From Glomus cerebriforme (lineage: Eukaryota > Glomeromycota > Glomeromycetes > Glomerales > Glomeraceae): a stretch of DNA of 30,927 nt. The stretch is from assembly GCA_003550305.1 (NCBI GenBank), contig QKYT01000850.1, positions 3,264 to 34,190 on the forward strand, read 5' to 3'. The notes beneath the pieces are model-generated. The model did no database searches and was not told the origin of the DNA. It saw only the letters and a program-made list of their open reading frames with translations. A program made the position numbers and the translations under genes. Positions 1-9,530 of the stretch are shown one piece after another; position 1 is the stretch's first letter; the number at the start of each line of letters is the position of its first letter.

Positions 1-270
1 CGACAGTTGTAAGTAAAAAATGTTAAGGAATCTTTGAAGAAAAAAGGTTGTATTTATACTGAAATCTGAAAATTTTGAAATTATGGGAAGTTAAATTACA
101 CTTTGAATGTCATTCAGGTTGACTATAAGTTAACTGTCAAGATATAGAAGTGAAATCGTTGATTGTGAATTTGTTCTTTCCTATGTAAAGAATTAAAAGA
201 GTAGATCTTTTGTAACAACATATCATGTGTTTCATCATTTTATTCTCATGAGATGATCTTGGATCATAGG
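1..270 (-). repeat. Partial dispersed repeat, inverted relative to 2420-2645
   Basis: Read on the plus strand, this segment closely matches the reverse complement of about 2420-2645. Shared landmarks include GGTTGTATTTATACTGAAAT, ATGTCATTCAGGTTGA, TTCTTTCCTATGTAAAGAAT and GATCTTTTGTAAC, in the same order with small indels. The window start cuts the copy: in the orientation of the 2.5-kb copy, the hairpin module would lie to the left of position 1. Edges are approximate and no terminal duplication could be fixed. Confidence 0.85.
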
Positions 271-618
271 ATGTGTCATCTGACTAGTGGAATATAATGA
301 AAATATTAATTAGAGATCCCGCTTAAAAATTTATGTTTGCGAATAATCATTGTCTTTGCCAAAATTTTCATTAAAAATCAGTAAAAAGCTATGCTCAATC
401 AAAATGATTGATTATCAAGAGTTTTAATTTATAAAAATTTATGTAATTTGCATTTATTCATTATAATTTATAATAGAACCATGATAAATTTAATATATTT
501 AAGAAATACACAAAAAAAAAAAAAAAGAGAATTCTAAATCAAACGATCAATATTAATTAATATATATTACAGTTATATTTAGCATCTTTAATACTGTATA
601 CCGTTATAATCCTCATAA
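271..618. other. AT-rich intergenic DNA, nothing recognised
   Basis: This stretch holds long A runs and no ORF of note. It is the 3' flank of the minus-strand secreted-protein gene. The first part may be a decayed continuation of the repeat arm, but I could not align it with confidence. Confidence 0.6.
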
Positions 619-1002
619 TTAACAATTTGGATCTACAAAAAAATTTTTTTGACTTTTGTTAATTATTTGTTCTAAAAGGAAGAAAAAAATTGAATGAATT
701 AATGTATACGTAAATATGAAACTTACTGCAATTACAAGTTATAGGATCAGCAGAGCGTTTTCGATCTTTAATAACAGGAGCAGGAGCTGGATATCGCTTT
801 TCAACGAAACGACATCTTAGAGCTAAATGAAAATTTTTTTCAGATTAATTTATAATTTTATGTTTTTTTTTTTTTAAAAAAAAAAAAAGATACTGTAAAT
901 ATTAATTCACTTACGACATAAACAAGATACAGAAATAGTACTTTCTAAATTGATTAGAAAAATCAAGCAGATTGTTAAAAAGATAGTAATAGAGAACTTC
1001 AT
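619..1002 (-). CDS. Small cysteine-rich secreted protein with two KR processing sites (unannotated, 3 exons)
   Basis: I do not recognise the family. Minus-strand exons are 1002-915, 822-727 and 671-619 (or 632-619 with an alternative acceptor), giving 78 or 65 residues and ending in TAA. Both introns have GTAAGT donors and TTTAG or TTTTAG acceptors. Residues 1-26 form a clear signal peptide: MKF, then a hydrophobic core of Ile, Leu and Phe, then a small-residue region before Cys27. The mature part has six cysteines (27, 29, 33, 59, 61 and the last residue). Dibasic sites K38-R39 and K51-R52 would release the 13-residue segment YPAPAPVIKDRKR between them. The pattern suits a Kex2-processed secreted peptide or small effector-like protein. 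That role is an inference. The gene lies between inverted repeat arms. A TATTTAAA box sits about 92 bp upstream of the start. Confidence 0.72.
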
Positions 1003-2419
1003 TTTCGATTAAAAGGATGTTATTTAAATGTAAATTGATTAATAAAATAAATATTTATTGAGAGAAATAAATGATTGAGGATTTAAAGCAGAGTTTAAAT
1101 AGTTGTTTTTACAAAGTTATTACAACGTATTACTATGGTAAATTAGATGCAACGGAATCTCCGTCAATCTATGAATTCCCGATTTAGTATCTTATGTGAC
1201 AATGGAATCAATAGAATGAAATTTTTTCTTTGTAAAAATTAGAGACGGCTTAATTTCGGATCGATTTATTTATAAACAATTATTTAAATATCTGCAAAAA
1301 AACAAATAATTTACATTGTTTAATTATTTCCTGTACTACGATCGATTTCTCGATTACTAAATTTATGTAACTGATCTGCTTATGTATGGTCTATTATCGT
1401 GTAGAAAATTTTCTTAAATAGTACATCAAGTAAAAAATATTTTCCTTATTTGTGAGGACAACGATATAACTTAAAATTGAGACATTAAATGTTTACGCGC
1501 TTTAGGGAGAGAGTAACGGATTTTTATTTTTCCTTTTTCTTAAGTGTTTGTTTCACGAAGGATAGGGTTATAGTGGTGTCATGAGAGCCAAATTCACTTT
1601 TCTTTGTAGTTTCAATCATAAGATTAGTTTAGTGGAAGTTATTATATATTTAATAATTTCATTAAAAATAAATTAAATGTTTACAAAATTTTAAGTGCAT
1701 ACAGGATAGAAAATATTGATTTTTATAACCTCCTCGCTCTTATAATAAACAATTAACACGCAAAATTAGTACCAATCCCAGCGTTGGATTTTTTTTTTGT
1801 AATACAATGTGATGTCAGATTTAGAAATGTTGTTATTTAATTATCAAAAAATTTTTTAATCAAAATAAAATTATTCAGATTTTATCTAAAAAAAAAAAAT
1901 GAATAAATGTTACGTGTGTACAGTATAAAATTTATTAATTTACAATTATTCATTAAAGATTAAATCGTCTATATCATGACAAAATGGACCCGTTCGAACT
2001 CTACTGCTAACTTACGATATTTATTTAAAATATGCATAACTTTTATAAATACTTTTTTTAAATGTGGCACAAAAATCACGTGGATGAAGAAACTATATAT
2101 TGAACTAATAAAATTACATTTCAAAATTAGAAGACAGGTTTACAATGGTATATGCCAATGTTGATTGAACACAAGAAAAGGCTTTAAATTCAGATTATCA
2201 AATTATAATATTAAAAATTTTGTATCAGCTGATAATTTTCAATCATTAATATTTAATATTTTCATTAATACACCGACTGATTCGAAAATTTATCGTTAGT
2301 CAAATGATATACCTTACAGAATTGTTTAAAAATCTTTAAAAATACTCCGAAATTAGCTCATATAATATCCATTCTACTAGAATTTAATTTTTTTTTTTTT
2401 TAACCATCCAAAGTGGGGA
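1003..2419. other. AT-rich intergenic region between repeat arms
   Basis: This is the upstream flank of the secreted-protein gene. Its only open frame is a 62-codon ORF at 1976-2164 with no recognisable features, which I do not call. I see no RNA gene or transposase remnant. Confidence 0.6.
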
Positions 2420-2645
2420 TCATCTTATGACTTTCACAAGATACTACAAAATAAGTTACAAAAGATCATCTCTTTTGATTCTTTACATAGGAAAGAACCT
2501 TGATAGTCAACCTGTAATCAACCTGAATGACATTCAAAGTGTAATTTAACATCCCATAATTTCAAAATTTTCAAATTTCAGTATAAATACAACCTTTTTT
2601 CTCCAAAAGATTCCTCAGATTAGTTTTTTACTACAACATCTTTTT
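2420..2645 (+). repeat. Second arm of the inverted repeat pair
   Basis: This is the reverse complement of about 1-270, with most positions matching over the best stretch (2498-2617). The 3' part runs directly into the hairpin-bearing repeat below, so the arm is probably the 5' part of that larger dispersed element and not an independent unit. Confidence 0.85.
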
Positions 2646-3240
2646 CTAAAAAAAAATAAATATAAACGAAAAAAAAAAACGGTTATTATTAATCAGTTTT
2701 TTCTTCCCAACTGGGGGATTCGTTCCCCGACCGGGCGAGTTTTTTTTAATTTTTAGCGGGTTGGGTGTATATAAGAGAGAAATAACAATTAAGAAAAGAG
2801 TTGGCATCTATGCAATCGATACGTAAATTGTACCTCAATTTTTCTTATAGTATCATTGACTACCGATTATTTATCACACGAATAAAAATACTTTTTAATA
2901 TTCATTAATTAGTGATATTATACTGTATATTGTATATACTGAAAATTGTATAATCAAACAATAAAACGAAAATTTATTTTCATTCTTTACTTTTTATTGA
3001 ATAATTTTCTATTTAATAAAAATTACTTAAAAAAAATAATCATTATAAAAATTTTCATGTGAAAGATTACAGAATTGTCAAACAATAGAACAACGTATAT
3101 ACGTATTAATATTAATGTTACTTGATTGTCACATGTCTTCTGCATGTCCACTTGAAACCATTGTTCGAGAAAATTTCTTCTAGTCTATTTTGATAATCTC
3201 CTTACGGATTATGAAGATTTTTTTTCCATTTTTTAAAAAG
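2497..3240 (+). repeat. Dispersed repeat copy A (about 0.75 kb) with hairpin module
   Basis: This is a direct repeat of about 29700-30490. Shared blocks, in order, are: AGTCAAC.TGTAATCAACCTG near the start; the GC-rich module at 2701-2766 (TTCTTCCCA, then CCCGACC, GGCGAG, T8 and AGCGGGTTGGGTGT); GATTGTCA- and CAAACAAT-type blocks; and CTTCTAGTCTATTTTGAT near 3180-3200. A TATATAAG box at 2768-2775 follows the module. There is no ORF, so this is a non-coding element: possibly a solo LTR, a MITE or another non-autonomous unit. The ends were not resolved. Confidence 0.8.
2706..2765 (+). other. Conserved nested stem module inside the repeat
   Basis: CCCAAC (2706-2711) can pair with GTTGGG (2760-2765). 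Inside lies a GGGG...CCCC hairpin (2713-2728, ATTCGTT-type loop). In copy B the outer stem is CCCAGC/GTTGGG, still pairable in RNA through a G-U pair. The module is far more GC-rich than its surroundings and is the best-conserved part of the repeat. Confidence 0.5.
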
Positions 3241-4217
3241 TTGTACCAAATAAAATAATAATGTGGCGATTGACGAAGCAATAAAAGTTTGCGCAGTTTT
3301 CCCACAGTAGTATAGAAAAACACCAGCTACTTTTTTCCTATTCTGTATTCTAGTACTTTAGTTTTTTTTTTATAAATTTTATGAAACTATGAAACGGAAC
3401 TTTTAGATTCTACTAGACGAATTGGGACCAATTTTTGGTTGTAAATTTAATATCTCTATAATCTATAATCTATAATCCCTTCATCAAAAGAAGATAAACA
3501 AAAAAAAAACCTTTATCAAAGAAAGGTAAAAAAAAAAAAAAAAAACCTTCAAAAGAAAGTAAATAAAAGGAAGACCATATATATGTTTAGTATTCGATCA
3601 CGTGATTAATCGACTTTAACGTAACCCGAATTTGATTGGTTCATCATTGTCATCAGTCACATTAATTAGGACCTGCTTAGATAATGGCGTAGATTTCGGC
3701 TTGGACTCAGAAATTCGTAGGAATGGTGTAGATTTTTTTTATGGGTTTTTTTTGTGATCTAAGAGCGTCACTAATGTTCTTTTTCTTTCTTTCTTTTTTT
3801 TGACTGATTTTAATTTCATCTTAATTTAATTCATAACATTTTTAGATTTGGAACATTACACTTGGCACAATAAATAAAATTTTGAAATAAAATCAAGAAT
3901 TTATTCCATTTTATTATTGAATACATAATAAAGTAAATTAGAAGTACTACATTTTTCTTTGCAATTTATATAAATGTCCTTTTTTTTTTACATGATTTAC
4001 ATGGTGCTGTGCATTGTCGAACATTATGGTTAGTTTATCAAATAATACCATTAGTAATCCTAATGAAAAAAAATGACACACAATATTTTGATGTGAATCA
4101 TATGATTCATCAAATAAAGATCTAAAAAATCAATTATATGTTTTGTAAATGTATTTGCCCTTTAGTTTTTTCTGATTTCATACAGCATATTTTCTTAAAA
4201 ATATTTTAAAATCTGAA
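3241..4217. other. Intergenic; E-box palindrome and simple repeats only
   Basis: This stretch holds long A and T runs, a CTTT-rich tract near 3780-3800, and the palindrome ATCACGTGAT at 3597-3606. No gene is seen. Confidence 0.6.
3597..3606. promoter_or_regulatory. E-box palindrome ATCACGTGAT
   Basis: This is a perfect 10-bp palindrome with a CACGTG core, the site type bound by bHLH factors of the Cbf1/USF class. It is about 610 bp upstream of the small ORF at 4218, so its target is unclear. Confidence 0.3.
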
Positions 4218-4478
4218 ATGTCTGAAGCTTGGAGAATGCTAAATCTTGTTGCCTCGCAGAAATTATTGGAACTGAATGTAGACGAAGTTCAGGCCAAGGC
4301 CAGTAACTATAGCAACAACACTATTCCTGGCCTTATTGACACCAGTAGCGGTGGCAATAACAATAAAAGCAGCAGAACTACCACCACTACTATCACTACC
4401 ACCGCTACCACTACCAGCAGTACTTCTACTAGTACTACTTCCAGTAACAATCCTCCTCCTCTTCCTCCTACTCGTTAA
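4218..4478 (+). CDS. Small Ser/Thr-rich hypothetical protein (86 aa)
   Basis: A single-exon ORF with an ATG start and TAA stop. Residues 1-40 look like a mixed, partly helical segment (MSEAWRMLNLVASQKLLELN at the start). Residues 45-77 are almost only Thr, Ser and Asn, and the end is PPPLPPTR. It has no signal peptide or membrane span. The ORF is clearly more GC-rich than its flanks, which favours real coding, but part of the open frame comes from an ACY-type trinucleotide tract, which can keep a frame open by chance. It may also be one exon of a larger gene. I do not recognise the product. Confidence 0.42.
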   Translation: MSEAWRMLNLVASQKLLELNVDEVQAKASNYSNNTIPGLIDTSSGGNNNKSSRTTTTTITTTATTTSSTSTSTTSSNNPPPLPPTR

Positions 4479-5822
4479 TTTTTGACTTATTATTTTAGAG
4501 GATAAAAGGTATATTAATTATTTTCTTGATTATGAATTACTTTGTTATTATATTATACATATTACTCAACATCAAACTACTTTTTTCATATATTCTCTCC
4601 TCCCGTTTAGCAGTACAGACATATTCTTTTATGTAAACTTTTTCTAATATGCCTGTAAAGTCTTTTATGGCTTAATCTGAATCTTTTTTTTTTATGAAAT
4701 CAAAAGGTCCAATTATCTATCCTTAATATTAATCCTGGCAAAGCTATCACGAATTTTATTGAAAATTACATAATTAAAAAATTTTAACAACATTATTTTA
4801 TCGATTCAGCAAAATTGTATAGAATGTATCACAAACCATTATAGGTGCGCTCAGACAAAATAATAAAAATACAATGTTATAATTTGAAATAAATGACTTA
4901 TTGACATTTTTATAATTTTGTGATGTTTTTTAAGTAAAATTTAAAAAATTACATCAGGAATTTAAGGGATAATATAATATAAAACTTGGTTTAAAATGGT
5001 TCTGGTCCAAGATTAATATAATATCAAAATTGAAAAAGTGGTGTACTGATCTATATTAAATACGATACTACGAAACGAAGGCCGTTAACAAATAATTTTA
5101 AAATTGGAAATTTTGTTATAATTCATCTACTTCCGAAATTAAGCGTGGTATTGACCGCCATTATTCATAGTCCTAAAATATAAGCTAGATACTTCTATTA
5201 TGCTTCGCTTGATTTAGATACAAAAAAAATACAAAAAGATTGTCCTGGTAAATTAAATTTCGGTCAAAACCATTATGAAAAAGTCAAAAATTATCGATAA
5301 TTCTGGTTACGCCAATTCAATTATTTTGATGTCCTCTTTTGGACACTTCATTTAACCCTTTTAAATATACTTGAATTATATTACAAATAAAGTGATCGAG
5401 TCCCTTATATAGAGTACAAATGTCCAATAATAGTAATTAATATATTTAAAAATAACAACGGAGTTTACGAACCGAAACACAAAAAAGAGGTGTCTTAAAA
5501 ACAATAATAGTGCCTGATTTAGAAAGCTAGAATATCCAAATATGAAACTGCGACTAATTGATCCACTAACCTGGCCGAGCTTTGAAACAGAAGTTTAGAT
5601 ACTAATCCAAAATAAAGAAAAAAAAACTTTCAACCCAGCTAAAACGTAATGACTGTCATAAAAACTAGTTTCACGATAGAACAATATTAAGGATTTAAAA
5701 CGCTAACATTACCACTGACATATATACAGTAAATTATATAAAGATCGAATTAGAATGTTACTTTTACTTTAAGCAGAGCTTCACAAATCACTCGTTCGTT
5801 TGAATTAAAGAATTTGTCAGGA
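4479..5822. other. Intergenic region, no gene seen
   Basis: About 1.3 kb of AT-rich DNA without a usable ORF. It carries the 3' flank of the Ser/Thr-rich ORF and the promoter of the membrane-protein gene. I found no repeat match within the window. Confidence 0.6.
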
Positions 5823-8800
5823 ATGAATTCTTTATTATATTTTGTGATTATTTACTTCCTTATAAATCCATTGATTGTGTATTCTTATAATTCCATATTG
5901 TATAACGAAACCGAACGGATTTCGATTCAACAAGCATTAACCTTTGGAGATAAAACGATTATACACATGACTATTCCAATTAATGAGACCTGCATTGAAC
6001 CAAGAATAGACCTTCGAATTTTATATCCAAATGGCACTATTGAAGCTGCTAAGGTTGATTATCCAATACCAGAAAGTAATTTCTGTATTGGATCCGATGG
6101 ATTTTATATATTTCAAATTAAACGTAACTTTCCAGATCATTTATTAGTACTTTATGTGAATTCCACCGATATTGCATCAGCAAGTTATTATGCATTACTC
6201 GTTACTCAAACTGGAAAATTTGTTAGGTTTGTTACAATTGAATTTAAAATCTTTCATAATAATTAATTTGCTGACTTTTTATCGATTAATTGATAGCAAT
6301 ACATATCTTGCACCTGTACCTGTAATAAATGGAAACTTATATCCCTATGGCATAATCACATCATATACAAACGACGAGTACGGGTTTCTTTTTACGAATT
6401 ACGAAACCGAAACTGTTATAATGTGGAGTTATTTTAATAAACTGTAATTACCTGTTTTTTTTTTTTTTTTTTTTTTTATAAAAAAAACGTTAAATATAAA
6501 AATTAAATAATTGTAATTTTTTAGTGATGATGGAAAAATCATTAAAATTAGCCATGGACAATATCGTCATGTACAAAGTCCATTTGAACCGTACCTTGTA
6601 TTTCCTGGGATCGAAGGGAACTTCATTTTTATTACCACAAATTCAATAGTTAATGATACAAAACGCGTTGAATCTAATAATCCATTTGAAATTACGTTTA
6701 AAATTTCCGTTTCTTTTTTTAAACCTATTATAAATGTTATCGATGGTCCTTTCATAATTTATCAATCGACAATTCCACATTTAAAAGTGGATGGTCTTAT
6801 TTGCAATAGCGCTCCTTCGAATATGATTTCTTTCTGCATTTTAAGAATTAATAGTATAAAAACTAATAAAAAATTAAAAAAATATTTATTAAAAATATCG
6901 TTTCTAAATTCAGGGTATGTTTATTTTTACTATACTAATTTTTTAAATTTATCCAGAGAGTTAACTTTTAATTAACTCATATTTTTAACTCTTCCCTTAG
7001 CTCTGTATTTAGTATTGAAAAATTTTCTAATATAAAATTTGATGATGGCGTAGTAAAATTACAAATAACCTACTTACATAATGGAAATTTTTTGTTGACT
7101 CAATTAAAAAATGCCACTGATATTAGAGAAAACAAAATTCAAGGAATAATACTTGATTATGATGGAAAATTTTGTACCGATTGGAACTTACCGCCAGATT
7201 TGATAGTATCTGATCTTTATATAATAGGAGATTTCGGAAATGGGACCATATTTTTAGTTTCTCAAGAAGATGATTTTTCTTGGAAAATTTTATCTTCAAA
7301 TATAACAGAATTAATTTCTAATGGTAAGAAAAATATTAAAAAAAAAAAACAAAAAACATTAATAAAATATTGTTAATTTAATTATATTTTCTTACCTTTT
7401 TAGATTTATATGATAATCCAAATATCAATTCATCTTATCCAACTATTGATTCTAAGATACCTTTATTAACGACCAAAATTAATATTACGTACAATATACC
7501 TATAACAATATCAAAAAATAATATTTCTATTTATCAAAATGAAAGTGGAATTCCTATATTACGTCAATCTATTCCAGTAAATCCTTCAGAAATTTTTTCA
7601 ATTAGTAATGATAGTAAGACGTTAAATATAAATGTTTTAGAAAGCACCTTTAACCAGCCGAATGCAAATTATTACATTGTTATTGAAGATAATGCTGTTA
7701 AAGATCGGATATCGAATCAACCTATAGTCGGTGTTGAAAAAAATTTTTGGAGATTTAAAACTGGTAAATGAATAAAAATATTTATATATTAATTATATTT
7801 TTTTATTAATCTTAAAATAAATATTTATTTATCTTTGTTTTTTTTCAAAAAAATAGGTTCCATAAATAATGATATATTTGCAGGTAAATTTAATTACAGT
7901 ATATTGAAGTTAAAAAAAAATTATATGATGTATATATTTTTTAATGAATTTTGTTTTAAATTTCTGTAGATGATACTTTTGGATTATTTTCTTTAACGTC
8001 CGAAGGAACAAATTATTACAATTATCTTTCAAAAAATGATCAATCAGAATTTTCATCACAGTTAAGAATTGATTTAGCAAATGCAATTCCTATTGATATA
8101 AAAAGATTAGATAATATTCAATATTATAACTTTGATAAAGACAAAATCATTTTAACATTACTTATCAAATCAACAACAAATGCAAATGAAATAAATGTAT
8201 ATAGAGTAATAAAAGATTTAGATATTTTAATCAGGAAAAAAGAAATAACTTCAATTTCATGGTTTAATACAACAAATCTCATAGATTCTAATTTTGGATT
8301 TCAACAAACTAGTTAAGTATATAATTATTATTAATTAATAATAATATGATATATTAATACTTTTTAATTATATTATTTAGGAAATTATTTTATAGACCCT
8401 GATTTTAAATTTTATTTTATTGGTATTATTTTTGGAACAATGATTTTAGGATCATTTTATTATTATGCTAAGAAAAAGCATCCTGAGGTAATGTATCCAA
8501 GTATTATTGACTTTTGATTATGAATTTATCTAACTTTATTATTTATTTATTATTTTTTAGGGTAAAAATATTGTAATACTTAAATTTTCTTTATTCCTTT
8601 TAGACTTTGTAATAGACATTGCATTTATCTTAAATAATACAATAAAAGTTCATGAATTATTTATTCCAAGGTATGTAATAATAATCTTTTTTTAATATTT
8701 TGATTATTCTTTAACTAATTGCATACTTTTTTTTTCTATTATTAGTATAATTTTCTGTGTAATACCAATAGCAATTAATACTATAATGAGTATGATTATA

Positions 8801-9271
8801 ATACTTCAAGAAATTACAAAAAGTAAGGATTTTTATAAATGGTTTAAAAATAATACAAATATAGCAGCTATATTTACTATATTAGCAGGTATTGATATTG
8901 AAGTATTAAATGTACTTTCATCCCAAGTTGCTGGTATAATGTTATTTAATGCTCCTTTTTCTGAAAAACCCCAATCATATATTTTTTGGGGTAGTCTTAT
9001 TGGACTTTTCATTAAAGATATTCCTCAATTTATTATTAAGGTTAGTAATTCTTTAAAAATTATCTATACATATTAAAATAATAATACTAAATATTTTTAT
9101 GTTAATTTTTAGATCTTTTACAAAAATTTTACTATTACATATGATATTATTCCTTTTCTTACGTTATTAACAAGTTCTGTAATTTTGTCAAACAAAATAG
9201 TTTCTAAAATATATCATTTAATCGTACAATTAAATAAAAAAAGAAGGATGTCCAGTATAATTGGTAATTAA
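5823..9271 (+). CDS. Large membrane glycoprotein with SbsA-like Ig domain (887 aa, 11 exons)
   Basis: Function unknown. Exons: 5823-6226, 6297-6443, 6525-6914, 7001-7323, 7404-7763, 7857-7883, 7970-8311, 8381-8487, 8561-8670, 8746-9040 and 9113-9271. All introns are GT-AG and the exons sum to 888 codons. The start is the first ATG before a signal peptide (MNSLLYFVIIYFLINPLIVY). Residues 24-420 are beta-rich with many N-x-S/T sites and recurring Gly-aromatic strands, so possibly propeller-like. Residues about 440-541 resemble a bacterial SbsA/Big_5 Ig-like domain and end in an FWRFKTG strand after the VIEDNAVKD-type motif. A further alpha/beta domain covers 551-660. About six hydrophobic segments follow (roughly 674-692, 706-724, 738-757, 773-793, 813-836 and 850-870), with the KKRRMSS tail probably cytosolic. 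The build suggests a surface receptor or adhesin-like protein. From memory it resembles expanded Rhizophagus hypothetical families, which I cannot verify here. Confidence 0.85.
7404..7763 (+). other. Exon 5: single-exon Ig-like domain module, phase 1-1
   Basis: This exon encodes residues 422-541 and contains the whole predicted SbsA/Big_5-like Ig domain. It is flanked on both sides by phase-1 introns, so it can be inserted, lost or skipped without a frameshift. The domain call rests on the strand pattern and the ending motif only. Confidence 0.5.
7857..7883 (+). other. 27-nt symmetric microexon
   Basis: It encodes GSINNDIFA between the Ig-like domain and the juxtamembrane domain. It is flanked by AG and GT and by phase-1 introns, and skipping it would keep the reading frame. 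Confidence 0.65.
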
Positions 9272-9297
9272 TAAAGAAAAACCGATGTGAATGTTGG

Positions 9298-9305
9298 TCA
9301 CGTGA
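9298..9305. promoter_or_regulatory. E-box TCACGTGA
   Basis: This is a perfect 8-bp palindrome with a CACGTG core. It lies 27 bp past one stop codon and 1.5 kb before the next gene, so its function is open. Confidence 0.25.
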
Positions 9306-9484
9306 TACTAAATTTCAAATTCAGCCGTAGTAGTTGAAGTCCTAATTCTGCAAGATGCCGTCAAATCACATCAATACAGTTCATTCACAATTTGCAAATC
9401 TTTTAATGTTGCTAATTTTAAAAGGGATGATTACAAAGAGGATTTTGATTCTCCACAATAATCGGATTACAGATCATTTAATTG

Positions 9485-9530
9485 ATCGGATCTCCTTTTA
9501 TATATATATAAAATGCTATTCTGATCCGAT
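9485..9530. repeat. Inverted repeat enclosing an 18-bp AT palindrome
   Basis: ATCGGATC (9485-9492) pairs perfectly with GATCCGAT (9523-9530). Between them lies the perfect palindrome TTTTATATATATATAAAA (9496-9513). It could extrude as a cruciform, and I know of no function. Confidence 0.6.

Noticed and set aside
1976..2164. 62-codon plus-strand ORF between the repeat arms
   Set aside because: Its composition matches the AT-rich flanks, it has no signal peptide or motif, and no splice partners are evident.
2701..2775. tRNA or tRNA-derived promoter in the repeat module (GGGGATTCGTTCCCC resembles a T-arm)
   Set aside because: Only one arm looks tRNA-like. The outer stem is six pairs without an anticodon arm, and the second copy loses the TTCG loop.
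5814..5822. Upstream TTG start for the membrane protein
   Set aside because: The ATG at 5823 directly precedes the signal peptide and needs no non-standard start.
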